This document shows positions 44,172-56,242 of a DNA stretch of 64,000 nucleotides, in pieces. The translations under genes were made by a program, and so were the position numbers. Origin of the DNA: Massilia sp. 9I. GTDB taxonomy: Bacteria > Pseudomonadota > Gammaproteobacteria > Burkholderiales > Burkholderiaceae_D. The notes beneath the pieces are model-generated. The model searched no databases and had not been told where the DNA came from. It worked only from the letters and a program-made list of their open reading frames with translations. The stretch is taken from positions 3,315,617 to 3,379,616 of the forward strand of contig NZ_LR733275.1 in NCBI RefSeq assembly GCF_902506415.1, read 5' to 3'. Positions within the stretch are counted from its first letter, which is position 1, and each line of letters starts with the position of its first letter.

Positions 44172-45833
44172 TTACAGCTTGCGCCCGGTGAAGCTGCGGC
44201 TGCCCTGCTTGAACGTCAGGCCTGCGGCCTCGAAGGCGATTTCGGCGTCGACGTCGCGTGCGAAGAAGCGCGTCTCGCTCAGCGGGAAGATCTCGAGGCG
44301 GCGCTGGCCGCTCGGCTGCACGAAATAGCGGCTGCCCTCGCGCTGGATCTCCAGCACCATGCCGGGCTGGATCTCGTAGCGGCCGATGTGGGCATCAAAA
44401 GCGGCGTCCGCGATCTTCGCCACGATGCGCGGGGCCGGCGCCTCGCCCGAGCGGGTGTGGACCAGCGTCCGGCCGTCCTGGTACATCGTCATGCCGGTCG
44501 CCTTGCCGTTCGCGTCGCGCTGGAACACGATCCAGTCGGCGGTGTCCGGGATGAAGAACTCGTTGGCCGACATCGCCTTGAGCACCAGCGGCCCGCGGCC
44601 CGCGCGTTGCAGCGCGAGGTAGTCGCCGTCGCGGCGCAGCACGCGTTGGGTGTCCTTGTCCTGCGTGTAGACGCCGGCCACGGCATCCAGGCTGGCCGCA
44701 TCCAGCGCAATCTCCTTGAATTCCGGGAGCGGCCTGCCGATGGCGACGGCGGCCGCCCTTCTCGCCACCACGTCCGGCACCACGGTGCCGCTGTCGCCGT
44801 TGGTCAGCACGGCGACGTAGACCTTTTGCGCAGGCAGGCGCAGGCCATAGGAGCGGAAGCCCCGGGTCGAGCCGCTATGGCCGATGGTCGGCTCGCCCTG
44901 GATCAGGGTCATCTCCCAGCCATAGCCGTAGTTACTGTCCTTGCCGTCGCTCAGGCGGTAGGAGGTGAACGCGCGCTGCCAGGTGGCCGGTTTGAGCAGC
45001 TTGTTGGCGGCGATGGCCGCATCCCATTGTGCCAGGTCGTCCACGGTCGACACCAGTTCGCCGGCGGCATACGACTGGTTCTTGCCGAGCGTGCGGGCCG
45101 GTCCGAAGCCCTTCTCGCCCAGGGAATGCCCGGCCGCGGTCGGCCACGCGCTGCGCTCGTAGCCTTCGTAGGCGGTGTGCGTCATCCCGAGCGGCACGAA
45201 GATGCGCTGCTCGAGGAATGTGTGATACGGCTGGCTAGAAACTTTTTCGATGATGGCGCCCAGCAGGTAATAGCCCGAGTTGTTGTAGCGCCAGGTGCTG
45301 CCCGGCTCGAACTGCATCGGGTCGTTCTTGAACGAGTCGATTTGCGCGGCCACCGTGGTGTCCTGCGGCGCGCGCTGTGGATAACCCGGCTTGCCGGTAT
45401 AGCTGACGATGCCCGAGGTATGGGTCAGCAGGTGCTCGATCGTGATCTTCTTGCCCTGGGTCGGGTAGTCCGGCAGGAATTTGGTGATCTCGTCCTGTAG
45501 CGACAGCTTGCCTTCGTCCGCCAGCAGCAGGATGGCGGTGGCGGTGAACTGCTTGGTCATCGAGCCGATGCGCAGCGCCATCTCCGGCGTCATTTTGATG
45601 TTCTTCGAAGTGTCGGCCATCCCGTAAGCCTTACGCAGCACGGTCTTGCCGTCCTTGACCACGATGACGGTGGCGCCCGGGGCGTCGGACTGGAAGTAGG
45701 GAGCGATGGTGGCGTCGAGGCGGGTGGCGAGGTCCTGGGCGCCGCGGGTCGCGGGCGCCTTGTCCTGGGCAAAAGCGGCCTGCGGCTGGCACAGGAGCAG
45801 CACGGCGGCGCACATGGCGGGTCGGATCAACAT
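44172..45833 (-). CDS. Exported serine hydrolase of the beta-lactamase class C family, copy 2
   Basis: This is a tandem paralog of the downstream gene: 553 residues, SMTK at residues 91-94, YNNSGY and IGHSGS. The signal peptide starts MLIRPAMCAAVLLL. The start at 45833 is supported by AGGA ten bases before it; another ATG three codons upstream leaves too little space. The second domain is again beta-rich. Most residues are shared with copy 1, so the pair arose by duplication. The 90 bases between them hold nothing I can call. Confidence 0.85.
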   Translation of the reverse strand: MLIRPAMCAAVLLLCQPQAAFAQDKAPATRGAQDLATRLDATIAPYFQSDAPGATVIVVKDGKTVLRKAYGMADTSKNIKMTPEMALRIGSMTKQFTATAILLLADEGKLSLQDEITKFLPDYPTQGKKITIEHLLTHTSGIVSYTGKPGYPQRAPQDTTVAAQIDSFKNDPMQFEPGSTWRYNNSGYYLLGAIIEKVSSQPYHTFLEQRIFVPLGMTHTAYEGYERSAWPTAAGHSLGEKGFGPARTLGKNQSYAAGELVSTVDDLAQWDAAIAANKLLKPATWQRAFTSYRLSDGKDSNYGYGWEMTLIQGEPTIGHSGSTRGFRSYGLRLPAQKVYVAVLTNGDSGTVVPDVVARRAAAVAIGRPLPEFKEIALDAASLDAVAGVYTQDKDTQRVLRRDGDYLALQRAGRGPLVLKAMSANEFFIPDTADWIVFQRDANGKATGMTMYQDGRTLVHTRSGEAPAPRIVAKIADAAFDAHIGRYEIQPGMVLEIQREGSRYFVQPSGQRRLEIFPLSETRFFARDVDAEIAFEAAGLTFKQGSRSFTGRKL

Positions 45834-46051
45834 GGTCGGCATTCCTTTGTTGTTATGGAGTGCCGCGACTGTACGTACGTGGCCAGTCCCGCCGCAATCG
45901 GAAGCCGATCAGTGGTCGTTCGGATGGGTCAAGCGGTGGCTATCCGGGGGCGAATGGGACGGCTGCCTAACATGCTAATAGGCAAGCGCGCGCCCTGCCG
46001 AGTCCGTTTTCCTATACTCGGGCATATGTACACACCCCCAAGGAGCCTGCG

Positions 46052-46735
46052 ATGCCCGCATTGTTGAAGCGCCTCTGGTTTGCCCTATTGCTGTTGCCGC
46101 TCACCCTGCACGCCGAACCGGTCAGGGTAGCCACCCACTACCAGGGCTCGATGTCGGTGGATCGGCAAGTGTTTCCCGCCCTCGGCATCGACTTGAGCGA
46201 TTCCTCGCGCGACGTCCCTTACTCGATCACGATGAGTTCGCTGCTCGATACCTCGCTGCCGGGCGCAAACAGCCTCGGCGTACTCGAGGCCTTCGGACAA
46301 GAGGTCTCCCTGACGCTCATGATCGACAGACAGACCTTCGAATATGCCGGTCCGACGCTCAGGACCTATGCTGGCACCACCGGCCGGTATTTTTATCATG
46401 GCGTCGATATCGCGCTAGGCGAAGACCGGCTCTGGCTGTACAGCATTACGGGTACCTACCCCGGCATCGACAGGATCACGGGCAAGCCGCTGATCCCGCG
46501 TGAACTCGATTCCGACGACGGCATCTGGACCAGCTTCGAGCTTTCGTATTCGAACAGGAACAGCTTGATGGGTGGCGTGGATTATTCCAGCCTGCAGGTG
46601 ATCAGCCTGGTGCCAGAGCCAGCCCAGGGCAGGCTCGCGCTGGCAGGTCTCTTGGTGCTCGGCCTGGTCAGCGTCAGGACAGCTTCGCGTAGCTCAAAAA
46701 CAGCCAGGTCACCGTCATCACGACAATCCCGGTGA
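46052..46735 (+). CDS. Exported protein with a degenerate PEP-CTERM tail
   Basis: The 227-residue protein has a signal peptide (MPALLKRLWFALLLLPLTLHA). A beta-rich middle part is followed by SLVPEPAQGRLALAGLLV, a PEP-CTERM sorting region. The basic end is longer than usual (RTASRSSKTARSPSSRQSR), and 62 bases overlap the convergent gene. The ribosome binding site AAGGAG is six bases before the ATG. Exosortase substrate is likely; function unknown. The upstream 218 bases (45834-46051) hold a TATACT at 46013 but no clear promoter. Confidence 0.75.
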   Translation: MPALLKRLWFALLLLPLTLHAEPVRVATHYQGSMSVDRQVFPALGIDLSDSSRDVPYSITMSSLLDTSLPGANSLGVLEAFGQEVSLTLMIDRQTFEYAGPTLRTYAGTTGRYFYHGVDIALGEDRLWLYSITGTYPGIDRITGKPLIPRELDSDDGIWTSFELSYSNRNSLMGGVDYSSLQVISLVPEPAQGRLALAGLLVLGLVSVRTASRSSKTARSPSSRQSR

Positions 46736-47036
46736 GGGTCACACAGGAACCCGTAAAGAACAGGGCCGACAGCAAGGTAGCGGACAGCACGCGCTCGAAC
46801 AGGAAGCCGAGCGCGAAATCGAAGCCGGCCAGCACCGACCAGCGCCGCATGTAGACCGGCAGGTAACGGCTCATGCGCCGGTTGTGTTCGTGCGCGGCGT
46901 GGCGCTCGTAGAGATCGCGGGCCGCGCTGACGTCGCGGAACAGCCAGTCGAAGAAGAGGAAACGGTATAGGGTCTGGCCGAACGGCGCTTCGGCCGGCAG
47001 GGCTTGCGGTTCACGAGGTTCTGGAGGAATTGCCAT
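46674..47036 (-). CDS. Hypothetical protein with C-terminal membrane spans
   Basis: The 120-residue protein starts MAIPPEPREPQALPAEAPFG. A helical segment FFDWLFRDVSAARDLYERHAA follows. Then two hydrophobic spans lie around residues 75-115 (LGFLFERVLSATLLSALFF and VTLTGIVVMTVTWLFLS). No family is recognised. Its 3' end overlaps the convergent PEP-CTERM gene by 62 bases. Confidence 0.65.
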   Translation of the reverse strand: MAIPPEPREPQALPAEAPFGQTLYRFLFFDWLFRDVSAARDLYERHAAHEHNRRMSRYLPVYMRRWSVLAGFDFALGFLFERVLSATLLSALFFTGSCVTLTGIVVMTVTWLFLSYAKLS

Positions 47037-47160
47037 GGTCCGATCCGGCGGTTTCGCATGCTGAAGAAAGCATACTAAGCCGGAAAGGCACGCGCCCCCG
47101 TGCGTTGGCTAACTGTGCGCTGCATTCGCAAGACGTGGAACTTGCGCAAAAACAACTGCA

Positions 47161-47190
47161 AATAAAAAAGGCAGCCCTGAGGCTGCCTTT
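47161..47190 (-). terminator. Rho-independent terminator of the atp operon
   Basis: Read on the minus strand, AAAGGCAGCC-TCAG-GGCTGCCTTT is followed by a T-rich run. It lies 20 bases past the atpC stop. Confidence 0.88.
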
Positions 47191-47210
47191 CTGTTCCGCG
47201 AGGCGGATGC

Positions 47211-47633
47211 TTAGCGTCCTTTCGAACGCAGCTTCTGGATCGCTGCCAGCTGCGCGATTGCCGCGGCCATTTCGGCCTGGGCTTTCGCGTAGTCGATCTT
47301 CGATTCCTTGTTTAGCATCAGCTCTTCGGCCTGCTTCTTTGCTTCCAGTGCCTTCGCTTCGTCCAGGTCGCCACCGCGGATTGCGGTGTCGGCCAGCACG
47401 GTCACGCCGTTCGGCTGCACTTCGAGGATACCGCCTGCGACGAAGACGAACTCTTCGCCGCCGCCGGCTACCTGGATCCGTACAGCACCTGGCCTGATGC
47501 GCGTGATCAGCGGGGTGTGGCGTGGGTAGATACCCAGCTCACCCGCTTCACCCGGCAGCGCGACGAATTCGGCCTGGCCGGAGAAGATCTGCTCTTCGGC
47601 CGAGACCACGTCCACTTGAATCGTATTTGCCAT
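47211..47633 (-). CDS. atpC: ATP synthase epsilon subunit
   Basis: The epsilon subunit belongs to the central stalk and inhibits ATP hydrolysis. The 140-residue protein has the N-terminal beta barrel ([41 protein letters not shown]) and a C-terminal helical hairpin ([14 protein letters not shown]). It is the last gene of the operon, 27 bases after atpD. Confidence 0.96.
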   Translation of the reverse strand: MANTIQVDVVSAEEQIFSGQAEFVALPGEAGELGIYPRHTPLITRIRPGAVRIQVAGGGEEFVFVAGGILEVQPNGVTVLADTAIRGGDLDEAKALEAKKQAEELMLNKESKIDYAKAQAEMAAAIAQLAAIQKLRSKGR

Positions 47634-47660
47634 GTCTGTCCCTAGGGTGAAGAAGCCGGC

Positions 47661-49106
<1,446 letters not shown>

Positions 49107-49982
49107 TCAGACGGCTGCTGCGCCGGAAACGATCTCGGAGAGTTCTTTGGTAATCGCTGCCTGGCGGGTCTTGTTGTAGACCAGCTTCAGGTCGCTGATG
49201 ACACTACCGGCGTTGTCGCTCGCTGCCTTCATCGCCACCATGCGTGCCGATTGCTCGGACGCCAGGTTTTCTGCAACCGCCTGGTACACCAGCGCTTCGA
49301 CGTAACGCACCAGCAGCTCGTCGATGACCACTTGCGCTTCCGGTTCGTAGATGTAGTCCCAGCTGATACCGCCGGCATCTTTTTCCAGGTGTTTCGCCGG
49401 CAGCGGCAGCAGCTGCTCGACCATCGGTTCCTGTTTCATCGTGTTGATGAACTTGGTGTAGCACAGGTAGACGGCATCGAGCCGGCCTTCCTGGTACGCG
49501 TCCAGCATCACTTTGACCGGGCCGATCAGCTTGTCCAGGTGCGGCGTGTCGCCGATCTGGGTCACTTGCGAAACGACCTTCATGCCCATGCGGCTCAGGA
49601 AGCCCAGGCCCTTGTTGCCAATGGCAACTGCCTCGACGGTGTTGCCTGCTTGCTCCAGCTCGCGCGCCTTCTGCGTCACCTGGCGCAGCACGTTGGTGTT
49701 CATGCCGCCGCACAGACCCTTGTCGGTCGTGACGACGATGAAACCCACGGCCTTCGCCTTGACGTCCTTGGCTTGCGCCATGAACGGGTGCGTGTATTCC
49801 GGGTTTGCGCCGGCCAGATTGGCGGTGATGGTACGAACCTTGTCACTGTAGGGACGGGCGGCGCGCATGCGGTCCTGCGCCTTGCGCATTTTCGATGCGG
49901 CGACCATTTCCATCGCCTTGGTGATCTTCTTCGTATTCTCTACGCTCTTGATCTTGCCACGAATCTCTTTGCCTACTGCCAT
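49107..49982 (-). CDS. atpG: ATP synthase gamma subunit
   Basis: The gamma subunit forms the rotating central shaft. The 291-residue protein starts [36 protein letters not shown] in its canonical N-terminal helix (shown only in part here: [19 protein letters not shown]) and ends in the C-terminal helix with [17 protein letters not shown]. It lies 56 bases after atpA. Confidence 0.97.
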   Translation of the reverse strand: MAVGKEIRGKIKSVENTKKITKAMEMVAASKMRKAQDRMRAARPYSDKVRTITANLAGANPEYTHPFMAQAKDVKAKAVGFIVVTTDKGLCGGMNTNVLRQVTQKARELEQAGNTVEAVAIGNKGLGFLSRMGMKVVSQVTQIGDTPHLDKLIGPVKVMLDAYQEGRLDAVYLCYTKFINTMKQEPMVEQLLPLPAKHLEKDAGGISWDYIYEPEAQVVIDELLVRYVEALVYQAVAENLASEQSARMVAMKAASDNAGSVISDLKLVYNKTRQAAITKELSEIVSGAAAV

Positions 49983-50038
49983 GAGTCCTTACTCCTTCCG
50001 CGCACCGGCGCCGTGTTCCCACGGCGCCGGCTCGACGA

Positions 50039-51580
50039 TTAATATGCGCCGGATTTTTTGAAATCAGCAATGGCAGCCGACAGCGCAGTTTCGCCGTCCT
50101 TGTCCAGTTGCTTGGTTTCGTCAATCTTCGACAGCAGGGCTGCGTGGCTCGACTTCAGGAAGTTGTGCAGGCCGTGCTCGAACGGCAGCACTTTCTTGAC
50201 TTCGATATCGTCCAGGTAGCCCTTGTTGACGGCGAACAGCGATGCGGCCATCAGCGAGGTCGACAGCGGCGAGAACTGCGGCTGCTTCAGCAGTTCGGTC
50301 ACGCGGGCGCCGCGGTCCAGCTGCTTGCGGGTCGATTCGTCCAGGTCCGATGCGAACTGCGCGAACGCAGCCAGTTCACGGTACTGCGCCAGGTCGGTAC
50401 GGATACCGCCCGACAGGCCCTTGATGACCTTGGTCTGGGCAGCGCCACCGACGCGCGACACCGAGATACCGGCGTTGATCGCAGGACGGATACCGGCGTT
50501 GAACAGCGAGGTCTCCAGGAAGATCTGGCCGTCGGTAATCGAAATCACGTTGGTCGGCACGAATGCCGAGACGTCGCCAGCCTGGGTTTCGATGATCGGC
50601 AGTGCGGTCAGCGAACCGGTCTTGCCGGTGACGGCACCGCCCGTGAACTTCTCGACGTAGTCGGCGTTCACGCGGGCTGCGCGCTCGAGCAGACGGCTGT
50701 GCAGGTAGAACACGTCGCCCGGGTATGCTTCGCGGCCCGGTGGGCGGCGCAGCAGCAGCGAGATCTGGCGGTAGGCGACAGCCTGCTTCGACAGGTCGTC
50801 ATAGACGATCAGCGCGTCTTCGCCGCGGTCGCGGAAGTATTCGCCCATCGCGCAGCCCGAGTAGGCCGAGATGTACTGCATCGCAGCCGATTCCGAAGCG
50901 GAAGCGGCGACCACGATGGTGTACTCCATCGCGCCGTGCTGTTCCAGCGAGCGGACGATGTTCTTGATGGTCGATGCCTTCTGGCCGATTGCGACGTACA
51001 CGCAGGTGACGCCCTGGCCCTTCTGGTTGATGATCGCGTCGACTGCGACAGCCGATTTACCGGTCTGGCGGTCGCCAATGATCAGCTCACGCTGGCCACG
51101 GCCGATCGGCACCATCGCGTCGATCGACTTGATACCGGTCTGCATCGGCTGCGAGACGGATTCACGGGCGATGACGCCCGGAGCGATCTTTTCGATCGGT
51201 GCGGTCAGGGCGGTGTTGATCGGACCCTTGCCGTCGATCGGCTGGCCCAGTGCGTTGACCACGCGGCCACGCAGTTCCGGACCGATCGGCACTTCCAGGA
51301 TGCGGCCGGTGGTCTTGACGGTGTCGCCTTCCGAGATGTGCTCGTAGGCGCCCAGGATGACGGCGCCGACGGAGTCGCGCTCGAGGTTCATCGCCAGGCC
51401 GAAGGTGTTGCCAGGGAATTCCAGCATCTCGCCCTGCATCACGTCCGACAGACCATGGATGCGGCAGATACCGTCGGCGACGGAGATCACCGTGCCTTGA
51501 TTGCGAACTTCAGCCGAACCTTCCAGACCCTGGATGCGGCTCTTGATCAGTTCGCTGATTTCAGAAGAATTAAGTTGCAT
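50039..51580 (-). CDS. atpA: ATP synthase alpha subunit
   Basis: The alpha subunit binds regulatory nucleotides in F1. The 513-residue protein starts [18 protein letters not shown] and has Walker A GDRQTGKS at residues 169-176. The arginine-finger region is [15 protein letters not shown]. The start at 51580 is preferred over one five codons upstream. Confidence 0.98.
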   Translation of the reverse strand: MQLNSSEISELIKSRIQGLEGSAEVRNQGTVISVADGICRIHGLSDVMQGEMLEFPGNTFGLAMNLERDSVGAVILGAYEHISEGDTVKTTGRILEVPIGPELRGRVVNALGQPIDGKGPINTALTAPIEKIAPGVIARESVSQPMQTGIKSIDAMVPIGRGQRELIIGDRQTGKSAVAVDAIINQKGQGVTCVYVAIGQKASTIKNIVRSLEQHGAMEYTIVVAASASESAAMQYISAYSGCAMGEYFRDRGEDALIVYDDLSKQAVAYRQISLLLRRPPGREAYPGDVFYLHSRLLERAARVNADYVEKFTGGAVTGKTGSLTALPIIETQAGDVSAFVPTNVISITDGQIFLETSLFNAGIRPAINAGISVSRVGGAAQTKVIKGLSGGIRTDLAQYRELAAFAQFASDLDESTRKQLDRGARVTELLKQPQFSPLSTSLMAASLFAVNKGYLDDIEVKKVLPFEHGLHNFLKSSHAALLSKIDETKQLDKDGETALSAAIADFKKSGAY

Positions 51581-51655
51581 GAGTGCTAACTCCAAATGTT
51601 TTTGATGCGTAGGGCAAGGGCGCTGTGGCTGGCGAGTGTCTATCGATCCGATCGA

Positions 51656-52189
51656 TTACGACACCAGCGCAACATGCATCTGTTGCAGCTTGGCGCGTAC
51701 CGAGGTATCGAGCACTTCATCGCCAACGACCACGCGCACACCACCGATCAGCGAAGGATCAACGGTCACCGACGGGTTCAGCTTGCGGCCAAATTTCTTT
51801 TCCAGCGTAGCGACCAGCTGGGCCAGCTGGTCACCCGAGATCTCGAAGGCGCTGACGATGTCCGCATCGGCGGCGCCTTCGTTGGCGTTCTTCAGTGCCG
51901 CGAACTGGGCGGCGATTTCGGGCAGCAGGTTGACGCGGCCGTTTTCGGCCAGCATCGCGATAAAGTTCTTCGCTTCAGCGTTCAGCGGCGACTTGACCAG
52001 GGACGCAATCGCGTCGGCCAGCTGGGCAGCGGTGACCTTCGGGTTGGCGGCGAAAGCCTGCACGTCCGGATTGGCGCCAACCTGGCCCAATTCGGAAGTA
52101 GCGGCCGACCAGGCAGCCATGTCGCCCGACTGGGCAACACGGTACAGCGCTTCGGCGTAAGGGCGGGCGACGGTTGCGAGTTCAGCCAT
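51656..52189 (-). CDS. atpH: ATP synthase delta subunit
   Basis: Delta joins F1 to the b-subunit stalk. The 177-residue protein starts [16 protein letters not shown] and ends with [20 protein letters not shown], the family C-terminal signature. Its ATG lies two bases after the atpF stop, so translation is coupled. Confidence 0.96.
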   Translation of the reverse strand: MAELATVARPYAEALYRVAQSGDMAAWSAATSELGQVGANPDVQAFAANPKVTAAQLADAIASLVKSPLNAEAKNFIAMLAENGRVNLLPEIAAQFAALKNANEGAADADIVSAFEISGDQLAQLVATLEKKFGRKLNPSVTVDPSLIGGVRVVVGDEVLDTSVRAKLQQMHVALVS

Positions 52190-52191
52190 GA

Positions 52192-52662
52192 TCAGAGCTC
52201 GGTCGACAGTTTCGACAGCAGGTCGGCGTGGACCGCTGGGTTCACTTCACGCTTCAGGATCTGCTCGGCGCCTTGCACTGCCAGGGCGGCGACCTGGCCA
52301 CGCAGTTCTTCGCGGGCACGGTTCACTTGCTGCTCGGCGTCGGCCTGTGCTGCGGCGACGATACGGGCTGCTTCTTCAGCGGCGGTTGCCTTGGCTGCTT
52401 CGATGATCTGGGCAGCGCGCTTTTCAGCGTCGGCAATACGCTTCTGGACTTCGTCACGGGCGCCGGAGAGTTCGGTCTGCACGCGTTTTTCGGCGGCGGC
52501 GAGGTCAGCTTTGCCACGGTCGGCGGCGGCCAGGCCGTTCGCGATCCTCTCAGCACGCTCGTCGAGTGCTTTCATCAGCGGCGGCCACACGAATTTCATC
52601 GTGAAGGCGGCCAGGATGAGGAAGACCACGAGCTGTGCAAACATCGTTGCGTTAAGGTTCAC
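52192..52662 (-). CDS. atpF: ATP synthase subunit b
   Basis: Subunit b is the peripheral stalk, anchored in the membrane. The 156-residue protein has one N-terminal span ([21 protein letters not shown]) and a long Ala/Glu/Lys/Arg-rich helix. The conserved [19 protein letters not shown] hinge is present. Confidence 0.96.
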   Translation of the reverse strand: MNLNATMFAQLVVFLILAAFTMKFVWPPLMKALDERAERIANGLAAADRGKADLAAAEKRVQTELSGARDEVQKRIADAEKRAAQIIEAAKATAAEEAARIVAAAQADAEQQVNRAREELRGQVAALAVQGAEQILKREVNPAVHADLLSKLSTEL

Positions 52663-52738
52663 GGTTTTTTCCTTATTACAGAAACACGGATGCCGAACCG
52701 GTGTCGGTTCGGCTCTTCAATACGTCAAGACGTGTGTC

Positions 52739-52996
<258 letters not shown>

Positions 52997-53067
52997 TTAA
53001 TTTAAAAACTAGATTAAAAACTACAACTTCTTTACAACCACTATCTGTTCGATGCTTGCGGCGCCGA

Positions 53068-53901
53068 TCAGTGGCCTTCATGGGCCTGACCGAGATACAC
53101 CAGCGTCAGCATCATGAAGATGAATGCCTGCAGGAACACGATCAGGATGTGGAAGATCGCCCAGATCGAGCCTGCGATTACGTGGCCGACGAAACCGAAG
53201 ACGGTGGCGGTCGAACCAAGCAAAGCGATCAATAGGAACAGCAGCTCGCCGGCGAACATGTTGCCGAACAGTCGCATACCGAGCGACACCATTTTTGCTG
53301 CGTATTCGATGATGTTCAGGAGCAGGTTAAACGGCGCCATGGCGATGCCGAACGGAGCTGCAAACAATTCGTGGATCCAGCCGCCGAGGCCCTTGACCTT
53401 GATGCTGTAGTAGAACATCAGGAGGAGGACGCCCAGCGAGATGCCGATGGTGCCGTTCAGGTCGGCGGTCGGGACCACGCGATGATGCGGATCGCCCAGG
53501 CCGAGATAGCGGAAGGCGGTGGAGAACATGTCGACCGGCAGGAAGTCCAGCGAGTTCATCAGGGCGACCCAGACGAAGACGGTCAGCGCCAGCGGAGCAA
53601 TGAAGCTGCGGTCGCCGTGGACGATGGATTTCGACTGGTCTTCGACCATCTCGACGAGCATCTCGACGGCAGCCTGGAAGCGACCCGGAACGCCCGAAGT
53701 GGCTTTGCGTGCAGCCATCCACATGATCAGGCATCCGATGACGCCCATGGCGATCGACCAGAAAAGGGTGTCGTAGTGGATGACGGAGAAGTCAACCGGA
53801 CCATGCTGGTGCTGGTTCGACAGGTGGCCCAGGTGGTGCTTGATGTATTCTGAAGCGGTGGGCGCGTGCTGCGCTGCGCCTTCTACGGTTGGATTCGCCA
53901 T
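53068..53901 (-). CDS. atpB: ATP synthase subunit a
   Basis: Subunit a forms the proton half-channels. The 277-residue protein has about six hydrophobic spans. The essential Arg is in [17 protein letters not shown], and [20 protein letters not shown] is the last span. The N-terminal extension (about residues 1-40) before the first span is typical of betaproteobacterial a subunits. It lies two bases after atpI. Confidence 0.97.
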   Translation of the reverse strand: MANPTVEGAAQHAPTASEYIKHHLGHLSNQHQHGPVDFSVIHYDTLFWSIAMGVIGCLIMWMAARKATSGVPGRFQAAVEMLVEMVEDQSKSIVHGDRSFIAPLALTVFVWVALMNSLDFLPVDMFSTAFRYLGLGDPHHRVVPTADLNGTIGISLGVLLLMFYYSIKVKGLGGWIHELFAAPFGIAMAPFNLLLNIIEYAAKMVSLGMRLFGNMFAGELLFLLIALLGSTATVFGFVGHVIAGSIWAIFHILIVFLQAFIFMMLTLVYLGQAHEGH

Positions 53902-53903
53902 TG

Positions 53904-54242
53904 TCAGTGCCTAAATAATAAGATGATGTAACTCTTCAGCGCCACGATGAAGCCGCCGATCAGGGCGAGCCAGTTCAACTCGTGGTACAGCTTTGCGACC
54001 GCGAACAGAAGCGCGACCGTCAGTGCAATCTTTACAAATTCCCAGATGAAGAATGCTGCAGGATTAGCGCCGCCCGCGCGATGCGCGTTGGCGAACAGCC
54101 GTACTGCCATGATGCCGTTGGGCACTACACAACACAAACCGCCCAATACTGCCGAAAACATCGCAGACCATCCCCCCAGCAGTGCGGCGATGACGCCTGC
54201 GACTACCGTTGCCATCAATTGCAGGGAGACGATGCGCAGCAT
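53904..54242 (-). CDS. atpI: ATP synthase subunit I
   Basis: AtpI helps assemble the c-ring in some bacteria. The 112-residue protein has four hydrophobic spans. It starts [36 protein letters not shown] and [19 protein letters not shown] are typical. It is the first gene of the operon, behind the promoter at 54307-54336. Confidence 0.92.
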   Translation of the reverse strand: MLRIVSLQLMATVVAGVIAALLGGWSAMFSAVLGGLCCVVPNGIMAVRLFANAHRAGGANPAAFFIWEFVKIALTVALLFAVAKLYHELNWLALIGGFIVALKSYIILLFRH

Positions 54243-54306
54243 ATTGTTCTAGTTTCTCGCCGCGCGATCTGAAGATTACGATGTGGTAATTACATGAATC
54301 AGCGGG

Positions 54307-54336
54307 ATTATAAGTGGTTATACGGACGCGAGTCAA
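54307..54336 (-). promoter_or_regulatory. Promoter of the atp operon
   Basis: On the minus strand, TTGACT (54331-54336) and TATAAT (54307-54312) are separated by 18 bases. A 60-base leader precedes atpI. No second promoter inside the operon was obvious. Confidence 0.7.
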
Positions 54337-54380
54337 ACGATTCCGCGCTTATAACTGGCTCGTAAAGATGTGATGGGAGC

Positions 54381-54409
54381 AACATGGGAATGAGTAAAAT
54401 TCCCATGTT
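54381..54409. terminator. Perfect 11-bp hairpin between parB and atpI
   Basis: AACATGGGAAT (54381-54391) and ATTCCCATGTT (54399-54409) pair fully around a 7-base loop. It lies between the end of parB and the atp promoter. There is no strong T-run, so it may be a weak terminator or a protein site. Confidence 0.4.
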
Positions 54410-54433
54410 TTCAGTTACTTAACTGATGGGTCA

Positions 54434-54520
54434 GTAGGGTGATCGGGTGTGCCGACCGCGCGTTGACATCGTGCTGGCGAGCATGCAGCGTGGCATGCAT
54501 ACGTCACTCGCGCACCCTAC
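54434..54520. repeat. Inverted-end intergenic repeat between parB and the atp promoter
   Basis: GTAGGGTG (54434-54441) is repeated inverted as CACCCTAC (54513-54520), with about 71 bases of mixed palindromic sequence between. The ends match the outer part of the REP elements at 42291-42401, so it may be a diverged relative. Nothing coding is seen in 54243-54534. Confidence 0.5.
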
Positions 54521-54534
54521 GAGAAAGACACAAT

Positions 54535-55407
54535 TCAGGCGCGCAGGCGGGCCAGCACGCCATCCAGAATGTCGAGATCGGCAAAGTCGATGATCAGCTG
54601 TCCCTTGCCCTTCGTTCCCATCTTGAACATCACCGGCGTCGCGAGCTTATCCGACAGTTCCTCTTCCAGGCGCACGATGTCGCCCGGCTTGTCCTTGGCG
54701 CGCGCCGATGCTGCCGGGCTCGACTGCTCTTCAAGCGCGCGCGCGACCAGCTTTTCGGTCTCGCGCACCGACAGGCGCTTGGCGATCACCTGGTTGGCCA
54801 GGGTGATCTGGTTTGCGCTGTCCACCGCCAGCAAGGCCCGGGCATGGCCCATGTCGATGTCGCCGGCCATCAGCATGGTCTGCACCGGCTGGGCCAGGTT
54901 AATCAGGCGCAGCAGGTTCGACACCGCGCTGCGCGAACGGCCAACAGCTGCGGCCGCCTGTTCGTGGGTGAAGCTGAAGTCGTTGATCAGGCGCTGGATA
55001 CCCTGCGCCTCTTCCAGCGGGTTCAGGTCTTCGCGCTGGATGTTCTCGATCAGGGCCATGGCCGCGGCCGACTGGTCGTCGACGTCGCGCACCAGCACCG
55101 GGATCTCTTCCAGGCCGGCCATCTGGGCCGCGCGGAAGCGGCGCTCGCCGGCGATGATCTCGTAAGGGACCGGCGCCCCTTCTCCCAGCGGACGCACCAG
55201 CACCGGTTGCATGATGCCCTGGGTCTTGATCGAGGCGGCCAGCTCGCTGAGCGAGGTTTCATCCATGCGGGTACGCGGCTGGTACTTGCCGGCCTGGATC
55301 TGGTCGACCTTCAGCGACGAGGGCGCTTTTACCGGGGCCGGCTGGCTGTCGCCGCCGAGCAGTGCGTCGAGGCCGCGTCCGAGGCCTTTCAGTTTTTTCG
55401 TTGCCAT
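54535..55407 (-). CDS. parB: Chromosome partitioning protein ParB
   Basis: ParB binds parS sites and loads SMC to segregate the chromosome. The 290-residue protein has the CTPase motif GERRFRAAQMAG, QPRTRMDETSLSELAASI, and the helix-turn-helix FTHEQAAAAVGRSRSAVSNL. The C-terminal dimerisation part follows. The parS sites at 58971-59071 lie upstream of mnmG. Confidence 0.96.
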   Translation of the reverse strand: MATKKLKGLGRGLDALLGGDSQPAPVKAPSSLKVDQIQAGKYQPRTRMDETSLSELAASIKTQGIMQPVLVRPLGEGAPVPYEIIAGERRFRAAQMAGLEEIPVLVRDVDDQSAAAMALIENIQREDLNPLEEAQGIQRLINDFSFTHEQAAAAVGRSRSAVSNLLRLINLAQPVQTMLMAGDIDMGHARALLAVDSANQITLANQVIAKRLSVRETEKLVARALEEQSSPAASARAKDKPGDIVRLEEELSDKLATPVMFKMGTKGKGQLIIDFADLDILDGVLARLRA

Positions 55408-55428
55408 TTCTATGTCAGCTCTCTGTAA

Positions 55429-56199
55429 TTACATTGTCTTGATACGTTCGACCATCTCGGCGCCGAAGGCGATGTACGCCTGCGCGCCCTTCGAAGACGG
55501 ATCGAACACTACGCCGGGGATGCCATAAGACGGTGCTTCGGCCAGGCGCACGTTGCGCGGGATGATGGTCTTGAAGACCTTGTCGCCGAAGTGCTGCTCG
55601 AGCTGGCTCGAGACCTGCTGCGACAGCGTCATGCGCGGATCGAACATCACGCGGAGCAGGCCGATGATGCGCAGGTCGGTGTTCAGGTTGGCGTGCACCT
55701 TCTTGATCGTGTTGACCAGGTCGGACAGGCCCTCCAGCGCGTAGTACTCGCACTGCATCGGGATGATCACGCCGTGCGCCGAGCACAGGCCGTTCAGCGT
55801 CAAGAGCGACAGCGCCGGCGGGCAGTCGATCAGGATGAAGTCGTAGTCCTTGTCGACCGCGGCCAGCGCGTCCTTCAGGCGGCGTTCGCGGTTCTCGAGC
55901 GAGACCATCTCGACCTCGGCGCCGGCCAGCTCGCGGTTGGCGGGCAGCACGTCGAAGCGCCCTGCCTCCGAGCGCATGCGGGCGGTGGAAATGTCAGCCT
56001 CTCCCAGCAGCACCTGGTAGATCGAAGCCTCGAGCTCGGCCTTGTTGATGCCCGCGCCCATGGTCGCATTGCCCTGCGGGTCGAGGTCGACCAGCAGCAC
56101 GCGCTGCTCCAGCTTGGCCAGGCCTGCCGACAGGTTGACGGTGGTGGTGGTCTTGCCGACCCCGCCCTTCTGGTTCGCTACGCAAAAAATCTTCGCCAT
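55429..56199 (-). CDS. parA: Chromosome partitioning ATPase ParA
   Basis: ParA is a DNA-binding Walker ATPase that moves ParB-parS complexes. The 256-residue protein starts MAKIFCVANQKGGVGKTTTT with the deviant Walker A motif, followed by LVDLDPQGNATMGAGI and FILIDCPPALSLLTLNGL. It lies 21 bases before parB and 108 bases after rsmG. The A/T-rich region upstream may contain its operator. Confidence 0.96.
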   Translation of the reverse strand: MAKIFCVANQKGGVGKTTTTVNLSAGLAKLEQRVLLVDLDPQGNATMGAGINKAELEASIYQVLLGEADISTARMRSEAGRFDVLPANRELAGAEVEMVSLENRERRLKDALAAVDKDYDFILIDCPPALSLLTLNGLCSAHGVIIPMQCEYYALEGLSDLVNTIKKVHANLNTDLRIIGLLRVMFDPRMTLSQQVSSQLEQHFGDKVFKTIIPRNVRLAEAPSYGIPGVVFDPSSKGAQAYIAFGAEMVERIKTM

Positions 56200-56242
56200 C
56201 TATTCTTATCCGTGGAAGCCAAGGTGGTATACCGTTCATACC

